From the NCBI RefSeq assembly GCF_002078875.1, contig NC_034411.1, positions 31,514,260 to 31,578,259 of the forward strand: a stretch of DNA of 64,000 nucleotides. Direction: 5' to 3'. This document shows, one piece after another, positions 11,269 through 23,807 of the stretch. Under the pieces are notes generated by a model that was not told the DNA's origin, made no database searches, and saw only the letters and a program-made list of their open reading frames with translations. This DNA comes from Numida meleagris. Taxonomy: Eukaryota; Chordata; Aves; Galliformes; Numididae. The first letter of the stretch is position 1, and every line of letters begins with the position of its first letter. The position numbers were made by a program, and so were the translations under genes.

Positions 11269-14200
11269 GTCTTACTCATAAAAATGAGCAAATGTCACTG
11301 ATGAAGAGCTTACGTTGAATGCACTGAGAAACTCATGCTGCAATGAATCAAATTACTTAACAGATTTATTAAAATCTATAAATAGATTTTATTATTATGT
11401 TTTACAGAGAAGCAAACTGCCAGTTACAGAGTAAGTTTAAAAATTATCAGGGTGGAAGAGCTGATGCTGCACTTGTATGAGCAGCTGAGCTGGTCAAGCA
11501 GCCTGCTGCACCTGAAAATGGGAGGTCTCGCTGCCCTTCCCTCCTGCCCTGCTTCCATCTACACCGCCCTGCTCCTTTCTTGGAGAATGCTCTGATACTG
11601 AGAAGCCTTCCCCATGGCAGCCTCCACTTCCTGACATGTTTCTCTTTGTACAGGCAGTTTCTTGTTGGACTGGGGATTACACTGTCACAATGATGGCAAT
11701 GGTCAGATCTGGCAGCGCAGCTGTAGGAGTGCAGTTCTGAAGTGAGGAAAAGTGGACCACTCCCATTTCTGCAGCAGTGATTTGTTAGAATATTTCATGC
11801 CATCTCACACTGCTATCCACTGTGCTTCAGGTTGAAATGGACGATTAAGGCATCCAAATATCCATCTTGCTTCAACTGTTTTACAGTTAACAAGAGAGAA
11901 GTGTCAACAAAGCTGACAGTAGAATTGCCATGACAAAACCGCATCTCTGTTGGAGTCAGGTGTTGAAGTATAATTTAAACATGAAAAAAAGCAAATAATG
12001 AACCAATCCATATTTATCTGGTTCTCTTTTACCCAGATTAGGTGTGCTGGAAGATGGTATTTGTTTCTTTGACATACCTAGTTTATAAGAGAAGATGTGA
12101 AAGTCATCTCTGCAAAAAGCTGGCTTTAAAGGAGCTGACTGGGGAGGAGAGAGAGCTACAACTACATTAGCTCGTTAGAGTCTGTGACACCCATTGTAAG
12201 AGCTGGAAAAATGCTGGGGGGTTATCCAGCTTTCTGTTTTATCTGTATATGAAATAGCTGTTTTAAAGGAGATTTGCTTCTTTCTTTGCAGCCAATCTGT
12301 GTGGCCTGTAGCACACATCTCACTAGATCAACTATGTGTGGAAAGAAAAGAATTGCTGATCTTTACACAGCAGGGTTGTCATTATTGAGTGTGCCCACTG
12401 CTGCAGTAAAGAGTAGGGATTAAGGCTACATGAAACATATTTTTTCATCTGTTTTCCCCAATTTGGGTACTCAAATGAAAAAGAGAACAAATACAAAAAA
12501 AAAATAGTTTGAATTAAACCCAAATCAGTAATTTATTCCAAAGCTTGACTTGGAGAGATCTGATGCAAAGAAATAGGGAGGAACAGCTACAGCTTTGATT
12601 TTTTTTTTTTAATGCTTCATCACAGGCCATCAATTTTCCATGATGTCAGTCTGTATGTTTGTTCTCCCACGCTGCTGTAGGACTTCAGCAAATAGTCACA
12701 TTTTTGTTCAAGTATAAACTGCAGTTAATGCAAGGTTTTTTTTTTTTTTTTCATTTGTTTTTGGTAGAGGGGTGGGGAATAAAATACTGTTTCTCTCCTG
12801 TACTATACTACTGCTTCATTACTGAAACATTTCTGTGCACGTAGTCAAATCAGATGCAGAGCTAATTTCAGTTTAAAAAAGTGTTAATCTATGTGCATGA
12901 ATCTGTGCGTACAAATGGTGAACGTGAAGCGCTGAATTATATAAAAAATAGTCCTTAAACAGATGAATGATATTAAACAGCTTGCAAAGTTACGTTTTTT
13001 TCTATTATCTCTTAGAAATTTCTGAAAATCTTAATATTAGCTAGAGCTGTATTTTTATTTCAGAAAGGTCTTAGTTCTTATTGCTCCAATATTAAATTAT
13101 ATACATGTTTTCTCAGTCTATAAAAATGCTTCTATGTAAATGTAGTATTTAGATCTATTTTAAGAAAATTAAACCCAAATCTTTCTTACCAACAGCTGCC
13201 GTCAATCAGGCCCCTTGTTCCCTGCTCCTCCCCACTGTAACCTTTAGTGCTAAATAATGTTCCTAAAGGAAAATTTATTAGATCACCTATTTAGACTCTC
13301 TGACATCATTCTGTCATGGCAATGAAATGATTTACATGGAAAAATGTATTACCTCTGCATTTAGACAAAATGAGTTTATTATGATTAATGGCTTTGCTGC
13401 AACCATGAGAGAAACTGGAAAGGGCTGGGTTTTTTGAAGTGCAACATGACCTTTGCTCTGCTTTCTTCCCTATTTTCTTCATCTCTTTTAAAATGGTTTG
13501 GTTTTTGAGCAAATAAAAATTATCTAATAATTGAAGTAAGTTATAAAGGGTGTCCGTAGTAACGCTGCAGTGTAGTTGGGGCTGGAGACGAAAGGGAGAA
13601 GGCATTTAGCTTGAAGCAGAGTCTAACTGTCAAAATTGTAGGGGACTTGATGACATATTCCACTGACAGCTGTTGGGGGAACTCGGTGCTTTGTTTGGGG
13701 AACAGCAGCGATCACCTCCAGCTGCCCCTTCTGCTCATCATTTCTGTGATTCTATAATACAGTTGACATTGGGCAGAAGACTTAGTGTACAGTATGGTTA
13801 CATGAAGGGCAAAGTCATAACAAGAAAAGCATATATATGTGCCTTAAAATGACACTTTTGACATCTCTATTGTCTTCATACTGAATTGCCTTTTTCCTTA
13901 ATACAAGGATCTAAACTAGGATGAGAAAATAACGCCGGTTAAGAACTCTGGAAGTGTTGTATAGACTGTCAATTTCTTGGTATTCTCCTGAAAATGAGCA
14001 TTTTAAAGTAGGATAATTAGCTTCTATTTTATCTGTGCAAATAAATTTGTGGCAACAGAAAGATTTTTTTCAACCCATTGCTATGGGACTCATAGCCTGA
14101 AGATGATAATTAACAATTATTATTTCTTGTTTGCAGTAAATGTGGTAGGTATAGGAGTACTCACACACACAAAACTATTACTGCAGTTACAGTGGGTGAA

Positions 14201-17200
14201 GTATTTTGAAACTGCACAGTGAGTATGGAGAAGTTCTCCTATTTACACGTGGTTTTCTTATTTGCGCATTTGAAGAAAATCAGTCTGTTTAGTAAGCTTT
14301 GTGTAGTGTTGAGTTTAGCAACTTAGCACTGAAGGGCACAGTTGTTTTGATGGTGACACACGAATTGTGTGATTGGTGATGGGTCTTTTGTTCAGGTTTG
14401 ATCAATTTCAGAGTGATTTTTGGTAGTTCCACTGCTGTGGAAATTGTGCTTTCCACATTGCTAAATGTGGAAATAAATTACACTAATGGAAGCAAATAGG
14501 TAAGCCCAGTTTGTTTAGTGCTTTTGAAACTTCTAATCTGTGTTTTATGAGAGGCCACGGCCTAAAGATCTCTAGAGTTAGTACTTGTCATTTTACCTGG
14601 TTTATAGTGAGGAATCACAAAAGACTCTCCTGCTTTTTCAGCTGCTAGTAATATTTTTTAATCTTTAATAAAGAAATTAAAATAACAAAAATATTTTCTT
14701 TCCATATACTAACTGAACTAAAACTCAAAAGGCCATTAAGGCAAAAGCTTTCCAACCATTGAAATATTTACATTTAGGAAAAATGTAAACAATGTCATTT
14801 TCTCCAGAAGACTTACGGCATGAATTCAGTCTGATAAAAAGAAGGCAAAGGTTGAGGTGAACACTGCTGGCAGTTCAGTCTGCCTGGAAACTCTTTGTCA
14901 GTCACAGAATGTAGCACTTGGTAGGAGGTGTAGAACAATTCGATCTGCCATACAGATTCTGACCCCAGATTCTGACTGGTGGGGCTTTCAGTTGCAGGCT
15001 GTGATGAATACCAGGGCACTGAATGCTGTTCTGGTGTCTCACTGAAGCTTTGATGCATAGAAGCTCAGTGTGTTGAAATGTGGAAAATGAACTACCAGGG
15101 GAAAATAAAAACTGGATAAATTTACTGTCACGGTTTGCCCTTGGTGACACTGACTGGGCAACTGTCTTTGAAGGCACACCTGGCAATGGAAAACTGCTTG
15201 CTGCTGGATTCTGTGCCTGAAAATGCATTAGCAAGTGAAGGAGTATTTTAAGAAGTAATTAAAAACCCACTCAGATAAATTGGACTAACATTTTCAGGAA
15301 GACAGTGTTATCCAAAACTGTTTGAAACTACGAGGAACCATAGCAACTGTGTTATTTTTATTCAGATGATTAATCCATGTCTTGCATTAGGCATACGTAG
15401 AATCTTGAATATTATAGAATTCTGTTGCAGTTCTCTAAATTCAATCTTGAAATTTCAGCGCTGTCTGTCATTGATTTCTGCTTGCAATACAGACTCCTGA
15501 GAGCTCTGCGAGATAGAACCATCTTTCCCGAATTGCACAGTTGTTAATCAGGAGCCATGTGCCGTCATTCTCCTGTTCTCTGTTGAAATGGCTTGGCTTC
15601 TCCTCTGATACTGGTTATTGATGTTTAGTTCCCTGCTGTATGTCATTTGTTCATCTGGCTATTTGTTTTCTAACATGACTGATTTCCTTAGAGGAACAGC
15701 TAGAAAAGAGCGGGAGAAGGCTTAACACATCAGTAGGCAGCGCAGATACAAACAGATATTTTGTTCTCTGGAGTACCTTTGCTTCAGTCTCTATTTGCTG
15801 CCATCAACAGAAATTGTTTGTGACTGAGCATGCATTTGTAGGTAGATATTTATTTTTAAGCTAGAGTGAAATCTGTATTGAGCTAAATCATCGTTCATTT
15901 GTAATTTCCCCCTTCATCTTCCCTGGTGTCATATGGATGAGGTGGTCTCTCTTCACGTTGCCGACGTTTAAAGCCTCCCAGGGAGCCATCTGACAGCAGG
16001 TGTTTTGATGTCTGTGTGACCTAGCTGCGTGCTCTGTTGCCTTTAGTGACCATGAGGCAGATAGGAGATGTGTTGAATTGACTCTGGAAGAGTTTTTCTT
16101 TTGCTAGTTTGGGGCTACTGTAAACGCTCTGGGACTTATTCAGAATCCCACACGCTATGGCAAAATTCAGCCAGCCAGATGGTTGCATGATTTCTCTTGT
16201 GACTTCTGCTGATCTGGAGGCCAGCCCCTGTGAATTTTATATATCATAACAAGTTTCACTGATTGAAACTGCCTCAAAACCCAGTTGAGATTTGCACTGA
16301 CAATCTGGTAGTAGAGAGCATCGGTCCAGTTGGCAGACCTACCCTTTCATTTTCAGCAATTCTGCTGTTGGCTATCAGTTTTTGTTCTGCCATGTCACCT
16401 CTGCCTCCTCTTGAATCACTGCCGCAGTTCATTGCCAGCAAACATTTGCAAGGTTTTCAGGACAGCTTGAACTGTAGCTATAGCCAAAATGCAGGCTGTG
16501 GCTTGCATCCTGAAGAATGCTTCCCAACCACGTGCATAGGGATCTGGCTCCCTGACTTCCACATGCCCATGCTTGGCTAGGCTGATTGCGTGTATGCAAT
16601 GATGATGGCCTTGTTACTTGCTAAAGAAACCATACTGGTACCTCGCATGCAGTGTTAAGACGTGCCCTAGTACTCCAGGCTTAGAACTGTGCTGCTCTGG
16701 GCTTCAGCTAGGACTGTTGCACGGCTCTGTGATGTCCAGCTCACTGCCACCTCCTTACAACCTGCTTAAAATGTAGAAATAACATTATTATTGCTAGTGG
16801 TTTCAGACAAAGGAAATTTGACAGACAGAAAGTGTGCTGTCCTGGAAGTTAGCATTAATATGGTTGTGGTTAACTTGTGTAAGGCAAAAGGAATTTGGTG
16901 CCTGAAAATTAGCTTTTAAACTCAACGTGAAAGAACAGGATTTCTGGAAACTTCTGAACCATTATTTAGGAGTAGGTTACAAGAAAGGTGTTGCCTTCAC
17001 TCTCCCAGCCCACTTTCCCCTTCCAAATCACACACTTGTTTAAAAATCTGGAGAATGGAAAAGATGGAAAAAAGACCGTGCTTTGCTCTGGTAAATGAGA
17101 CAATATTTAATGAAGCCACAGAGGCGGTCTGTAATAATGACAAATAGTCTTTTTTGATTTGTTTTGTTTTTATTTGTGTGGTTTTAGTTTTCTTTAGTTT

Positions 17201-17633
17201 CCTGGATGGAAAAAAAAAATATATTTTTAAATGTATTCCTTAGCTTACTGTTGAGGAGCTGGGATGTGGTCGCTTTACCCTATGAGTTTTATGCAAAGAG
17301 TGTATGAACTATTGAAGGCATTTGTGCATATATATCTGTGGGTCTGGAGATGAGGAAGAGAACGACGACTGCAGATGTAGAACAAATGAAAAAAATGCAT
17401 CAAGTGCTTAAGCTGGAAGTATGGAGTACAACACTGGAAACAAGAAAGCCACCAAAGGTTTTTAAACAATAACACAGTGAGATGTGATAATAAATACCCT
17501 GCATGGTCAGTGACTGATACGGAATTGATACCTTTCCTTTCTGGACTTTTTCCTAAACAACCTTAAATACAAGATTTTGCTATATGAATTAAAGAAACAT
17601 TTCCAGCTCTAGCATTAGCCTCCATCTAGTGTT
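11269..17633. other. Intergenic DNA without recognised genes
   Basis: No coding exon, known transposon or RNA gene could be supported. There are low-complexity T- or A-rich runs (for example about 12600-12612, 12736-12752 and 17210-17230). An open frame at 16263-16580 (105 codons, plus) is protein-sized, but I recognise no domain and it has no supporting context. A possible CR1 tail near 13740 is too short to call. Confidence 0.5.
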
Positions 17634-19712
17634 TGGGGCCAGATGAGATCCACCTGAGAGTGCCAAGGGAGCTGGCGAGCATGACTGCCAAGCTGCTTTC
17701 CACCATCAGTGGTCCAGTGGACCTGGTCAAACAGAGAGGTCCCAGACAGTCATTGACTGGAGGGTCGCTAATGTGACTCCCTTCTATAAGAAGGGTCGTA
17801 AGGAGGATCCAGGGAACTACAGGTCTGTCAGCCTGACCTTGGTGGCAAGGAAGGTTATGAAACAGATCATCCTGAGTGAGATCATACAGCATGTGTGGGA
17901 CAACCAGGGGATCAGGCCCAGCCAGCATGGGTTCATGAAAGGTAGTTCCTGCCTGACCAACCCCATCTCCTATGACTGGGTGACCTGCTCCGTGGATGAG
18001 GGAAAGGCTCTTGATGTGGTCTATCTAGACTTCAGTAAAGCTTTTGACACTGTCTCCCAGAGTATTCTCCCGGAGAAGCTGGCAGCCCGTGCCTTGGACA
18101 GGTGCACTCTTTGCTGGGTAAGGAGCAGGCTCCAGGGCCAGGCCCAGAGTGTGGAGGTGAATGGAGTGAAATCCAGGTGGCGACCGGTCACGAGTGGTGT
18201 TCTCTTACTGACCCAGAGGTCAGTATTGGGGCCTAGCCTATCTTTATTGATGATCTGGATGAGGGCATTGAATGCACCCTCAGAAAGTTTGCAGATGACA
18301 CCAAGCTGGCAGGAAGTATCAATCTGCCTGGGGGTAGGAAGGCCCTACAGAGGGATCTGGACAGGCTGGATAGCTGGGCTGAGGCCAGTAGGATAAAGTT
18401 TAACAAAACCAAGTGTCAGTTCTGCACTTTGGTCACAACAACCCCAGGCAATGCTACAGGCTTGAGACAGAGTGGCTGGAAAGCTGCACAGAAGAAAAGG
18501 ACCCAAGGGTGTTGGTTGACGCTCAGCTGAACATGAGCCAGCAGTGTGGCCAAGAAGGCCAATGGCATCCTGGCTTGTATAACAAACAGTGCAGCCAGCA
18601 GCAGCAGGGACACGATCATCCCTCTGTACTCAGCTCTGGTGAGACTGTACCTTGAATGTTGTGTTCACTTTGGGTTTCCCCTATGAGGAAGACATTGAGG
18701 CCCTGGAACTTGTCCAGTGAAGGGCAACTGTCATGGTTTTATGATTTTTGGTTATCGGTATTCCACATCATAACATCATGTAGTGTACTGGGAGTTAAAG
18801 AGCTAATGCTCCAGTTCTGTGATTGTCGATAGTTCCGGGTACCTGGTTCTCAGAAGAGAAGAACTACGTTTCCCGGAGAACTTTGCTGCTCTGTTACCAT
18901 TTCCATTCAGAGGGAAAGATAAAACTGTTTGCAGATCACGAGACGCTCTCTTCTCTGCCCGTCTCTCGTCCCAGCAGCATCTCACTCCCCAGCCATCTCA
19001 CCTTCAGCAATTAGAGTAAGGCCTCTTCGGTTTTTGGACACTCACTCTCATTGTATTGGATTTATGAGCTGAAACTGTAATTATATTGTATTATAGTGTG
19101 TCATTTTGCATTCCGATATCTTATTTAGTATATCAGTTTCTCCTCCGATCGTTGCCGCTGTTTTGTTTTTAGGCCCATCTCCCTACCCTTTTTCCCTTTT
19201 CCCTTTTCCCTTTCCCGGGGCATGGGTCTGTGGGTCCCTCTGCCCCAGTTGTCACAGAACTGGGCTGAACCAGCCCGTAAACCACTGACAGCAACAAAGC
19301 TCTGAGGGGTCTGGAGCACAAGTCTTATAGGGACCAACTGAGGGAGATGGGATTGTTTCATCTGCAGGAGGCTCAGGGGAGACCTTATTGCTCTCTACAA
19401 CACCCTGAAAGGAGGTTGTGGCAAGGTGGGGGTCGGCCTCATCTCCCAGGTAACAGCAATAGGACAAGAGGGTGCCTCATGTTGCAACAGGGGATGTTCA
19501 GGTTGGATAGTAGGAAGAATTTCTTCTCAGAAAGAGTAGTGATGTACTGGAACAGGCTGCCCACAGAGGTGATGGAGTCACCATCCCTGGAGGTGTTTAA
19601 TGAAAGGGTAGATGTGGCACTGAGGGATGTGGTGAGTGTGCATTATTAGTGGTAGGTGGACAGTTAGACTAGATGATCTTAGAGGTCTTTTCCAACCTTA
19701 ATGATTCTATGA
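17634..19712 (+). mobile_element. CR1 LINE with reverse-transcriptase remnants, interrupted by a solo LTR
   Basis: It reads on the plus strand and ends with the CR1 tail aatgattctatgatt. The open frame 17773-18396 covers reverse-transcriptase blocks: NYRSVSLT, RPSQHGFMKGSSCLTN and DFSKAFDTV (18028-18054). The FADDTKLAG block (about 18288-18314) is in another frame, so the copy is frameshifted and dead. After the LTR (18729-19290) the CR1 resumes at 19291 and includes the RKNFFSERVVMYWNRLP and EVFNERVDVALRD segments. Without the LTR it is about 1.5 kb. Confidence 0.94.
18729..19290 (+). mobile_element. Solo LTR of an avian endogenous retrovirus, inserted into CR1
   Basis: It starts TGTCATGGTTTTATGATTTT and ends AAACCACTGACA. 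It has TG...CA ends and the same TGTCA/TGACA terminal repeat as the copy at 7016-7495. GCAAC flanks both sides (18724-18728 and 19291-19295). It carries about 50 extra bases (18786-18840) relative to the other copy. It lacks the tataaaaa motif and has a pyrimidine tract (cccttttcccttttcccttt) near 19190-19215. No internal viral genes are present. Confidence 0.93.
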
Positions 19713-22700
19713 TTAATACTATCTAGACAGCTGAGGTTATATTATTAAATGATGTGGATACTATAGGTAATTTTCATGTAAAGAAGCAGTATTAAAACAG
19801 CTGAGTGAAGAGGTCTTAGGAAAGATTATCATCTGTAGAGATGAGAGGTCACAATATGCAGAACCATCGCAGTCAAGATAGAGCACTATGTATTGGGATT
19901 TGTTTTCTTTGAGCTGTTATTAAAAACAGAGGCAGTAGTGAGATTATTTTGGAGCTTTTCTATAGTAACTCAGTGAATAGATACTATAATTTCTGTACTT
20001 GCGTTCCAGAAGAATAAAACAATGGCAGCTACAGTCTCTAGAGAATGAAATGTTTTTACTATTGCTTAGTATTAGAAAATGTTAAACTTCTTTTACCTAT
20101 TCAGGTTATTGTACTTTATAGAAAGCTCACATTTCAATATAAATACCTGCACGTTCCACCTTATGTTAAGAATTTATGGGGAGAGACAGGGAAAATAAAG
20201 CTCAGAAAACTGCTTCTCAAAGAGAAATAAGCACCTGACCTGATTTATTTATTCATGTAAGTATATACATGCACATGTGTATGATACTACATTGAGAACG
20301 TGTACTTGAAATGTCTTCTGTGCCTTATACTTATTCTTAGGTTACGATAAATGAAAAATGCATCACCTTTTCATTGAAAAATCCTTCTAATTTCTGTTTT
20401 CTAGCTATAGAGAGCTGACAGTCCAGAGAGATGTCCACATGATGGCGATTGGCTTCTGGGGAAACAAAGAAACTACAGAACACTTGCAAAACACACAAAT
20501 ACCAAGGCATTATGCAGGGAAAAAAATGGAAGACAAACCTGAGAAACTCCAGGTAAATACCTAAGCCTAAATAATTCTCCTTCGGATGGAACAGAGTAAC
20601 ATAGAGTAGTTCTGCCTTAAATGTAGGTCAGCTAGATTTTTGTTCAGATACTTACAGGTAAACAAGGTAAATTAATAATATAGTGGTTTACCTATCAATG
20701 TCTTTGCCTCAGCATATAAAATAGAATGTTTGTTTATGCAATTCCGGGAACATTTTGGGGAAGAAAAGCTGCCCTAATAAGCAGCCGATGTATAGTATTG
20801 CACAGTTAATGGGACCAAAAATATAGTTTTGGGGTGATATTTTCTGGATAATGTGATTCCTGCCTGAAACCTAATGCTCTATTTGATATACCACGCAGAT
20901 TAAATTGGTTAAAACCATCGTAAATAGTGTAGTACATTTATTTCTTGTATTGTGTGAGAATTTTATTTTTCTAAGTAAAGAATTCAAGCTCTGCTGCTGC
21001 ATAAGACAACATCATCGAAGTGCAGTATTGATGAGAGGCTCAGATTTAAGCTGTCCATGTGCTACCAGTAGCCCAGTGCGTTACCGCTGTTGGAATAATT
21101 TTTACCTCAGACCCAGCCAATCTGTAGTCTATACAATCTATGCATAATTTATTCTTTTAGTATGTAAACATCTAACACATAATTATTGCAGTGAAAAATC
21201 TAGTTGTCCACAGGGTTCTTACATTTAACTTTTCTTGGGTTTTCTAGGTTGTCATCTATGTGGTTTTTGTTTTCCGTCTTGTACAGCTATGGTAGAGTTC
21301 CAGATGAGCATTAATCCATACGCTTTTGCACACCTTCTACCCAAAGGAAATTTCAAAGGAAACGGATAAATCTTGCAGCAGTAGCATATGGTGAGTACTG
21401 CATCTACAATAGCAAAACAGAGTGGTTATTATGTGCAGAGATTACTGTAATGACTGCTTTGCCTCTATGGAACACAGTGTCCCATAGATGGCTGCTGAGC
21501 CATTCTCTCTTCAGTAGCTGGTATAGATCAAAGCAATTAGAGAAAAGCTTGGCAGTATTGTCTGTGAAGCTCCAGGAAATACTACTGACTACTCACTACA
21601 TGGTAACATAGTTGCAGGTTGTTAAGGATTGAATCACTGCATTAATTTCATATGATACTGCTCCACGGTGCTCAAGTTGGAGCAAGAAAAGTTGGTATGT
21701 GTATAGAAATTAGAGTTTAATATCCCATGCAGCTGTTTGAATTTGCTTAATTTAACAGCAGTGACTTCACATTAGCATCACCACGGTACCATAAATACAG
21801 TCTAAGAGAAAATGATACAGCCTCAAAGTCAGATAATGCAAGTTTGGTGCTTTCTATTTCAGGTGGTTTTTTTTTTGGTGAGGTTTTTTCTTTTTGATGG
21901 TTAAAAAAATATATCTTCGTGTATAAGGTCTGATATGTTTCATTTTGGTACAAGAACCAGGATTTTATAAAAATACTGTGCTCCTGTAGACAGACAGTTA
22001 AAGCACTAAATGAAGGGCTTTAATGGAAACCACTAACTTAACCATAGTTTAATAGTGGGTAATTTTGCTTTTGGAGCCTTTACAAGAATATCAGAGTTCC
22101 TTTATACAATAGTAAAACGGTAAGTAAATACCCACCTAGAGAAACACAGTGCTGTTTTAACACTGATAACGGTCTAACAAGTTGACCGTGGCATGAACTC
22201 TGTTTCGTACACTTACCTGTGTAATACTGGCACAGAGCTGCTTGTTTCCCTTTTTAAGGGTTTCCTGAAGTAACACAGAAATGCATAAATTGATGTTTTG
22301 AGAATTATGTAATATCTGGATGGACCCTGGGATAACACAGTGTATCAAAAGAGCAGAAAAACTGTACTTCGGACAGATCTATCAATGCCTGTTAACCATC
22401 AGCATAAGAACACAACCTCAGTTGGTGCCACTTTTAATGATTACAAATAATACATTGTAAAACAAAAAGTGAAAAAATTCCAGCGTGATACTTATAAACA
22501 AAGAACAAATAGAAAACAAAAAAGAGGATTTTTTTTTTACCTCACTTATAGTATTATTAATACAACAGATCATTTAGTCTGAGGTAATACCACTATTAAC
22601 TTTTTAGTCCTTCAAGGACTGCTTAATGTAACGTGCATTACTATCACTTAATTTTTAAAAGCGAGACTTGATAATTGAATCACGGAAATCCCTTTTTAGT

Positions 22701-22976
22701 TAGGGACCTGTGGCTGCTAGAGTAAAATTAGAAATAAGCCTATGCAGCAAGGACTACAGAACATTAAGTGTCCTACATGGCACGTTGTTAGCCCCTGTCA
22801 GTACTTAAAGTACAGTTATTATTATTATTATGTAAAAATCAGACATTTCACCAGAAAACAGACTTTGTTCCACAACAGCCCTTAAGAAATTTAGAACACT
22901 GTTAGCTTGCTTAAATCAGCTAAACAAAAGATGAATTCAGAAGTCCAGATTTTGGCATGAGGTAAAACCATGTGCA
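19713..22976. other. Region downstream of BIRC6, no supported gene
   Basis: No known repeat or exon could be confirmed. Two segments on the plus strand (20405-20552 and about 21248-21389) have good acceptor and donor signals and are described as a finding. The right part (about 22.1-22.9 kb) could belong to an extended BIRC6 3' UTR. Confidence 0.45.
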
Positions 22977-23630
22977 TTTATTTCAACTGCATTTTAGAAT
23001 TAGTAAGCATAAAATTAAATACGTTGACTGCAATGAATTCAGTCATACAAGTGCAAGCCTTCAGCTATAACGTATTTTATGGCAGTTTATTTAAAAAATG
23101 TACCAGTAAATCATAAAAGAGGGATCATGTCCATTTAACTTTTATTGAAGTATACAGGAGGTTTTCTTTAGAATCAAATATGAGCATGAATATATGGCCA
23201 AACGTAAAATCTATCAAATTCAGTGAAAATTTTCTGACTTTAAATAGTAGCTGTAAGAATGACCAATATATATTCTTTGTTACAACCGCCCTCACTCTAC
23301 AAGTAAAAAAAAATAATAAACATTCAGTAAACATTCTTTCCTAAGGTAGTTTTCCCTTATATATCAGTGATTTATCCATTTCTTGTATACATAACTTTTT
23401 TAAACATACCAATCAGTGGTTCTCACAATTGAAAAATAAAAGCACAAAAAAGTTTACACTCTTGTACAGGTAAATAAAAGATCATCTTGAGTTAAACTGT
23501 ATATCCTTAAGGGCATAGTATAGTTTCAGTTTCATTGCCTATTACATAATTAGCTTCTTACATACAAATATTGACATATTTGGCTTGTGCTTCAAAGCCT
23601 TTGTGTCTAGAAAGTCCATGTCAATGCAAC
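22977..23630 (-). other. BIRC6: Probable BIRC6 3' UTR with candidate poly(A) signals
   Basis: This AT-rich, repeat-free DNA follows the stop codon on the minus strand. AATAAA hexamers read on the minus strand lie at 23141-23146, 23086-23091 and 22977-22982, so cleavage could occur near 23.12, 23.06 or 22.95 kb. None has an obvious GU-rich downstream element. The real end is therefore uncertain and could be even farther down. The boundary given is the farthest of these signals. Confidence 0.5.
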
Positions 23631-23807
23631 TCATAACTTGAAATCAGTGGGGATATCTTTACTGCTGCTGGGTTTCACCTGTTCGTGCAACATCGTCTCT
23701 TCTGAACCTGTGGCACTGCATTTTTCCTCGGAGTCATCGGCGTCTGGATCCAGTCCTTCAGGACAGGGAAGTTTCAGAAGTTCTTCCCGCAACTGAGCTG
23801 TATGGCG
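23631..23807 (-). CDS. BIRC6: BIRC6 last coding exon with stop codon
   Basis: The acceptor is tgtatatttag and the coding part is 177 bp. It gives 58 residues (417-474) and a TGA stop at 23631-23633. The peptide starts [20 protein letters not shown], has an acidic DADDSEEK patch, and ends [15 protein letters not shown]. The final residues differ slightly from the mammalian tail I remember (which ends SDFQL). The middle, around [11 protein letters not shown], is the most diverged part of the whole C-terminus. Confidence 0.96.
   Translation of the reverse strand, partial: RHTAQLREELLKLPCPEGLDPDADDSEEKCSATGSEETMLHEQVKPSSSKDIPTDFKL

Noticed and set aside
13690..13760. Possible CR1 tail ending ttctgtgattctataata
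   Set aside because: Only the last 20 or so bases are convincing, so no element was called.
16263..16580. Plus-strand open frame of 105 codons
   Set aside because: Its composition is unconvincing, with no domain, promoter or splice signals. It is probably chance.
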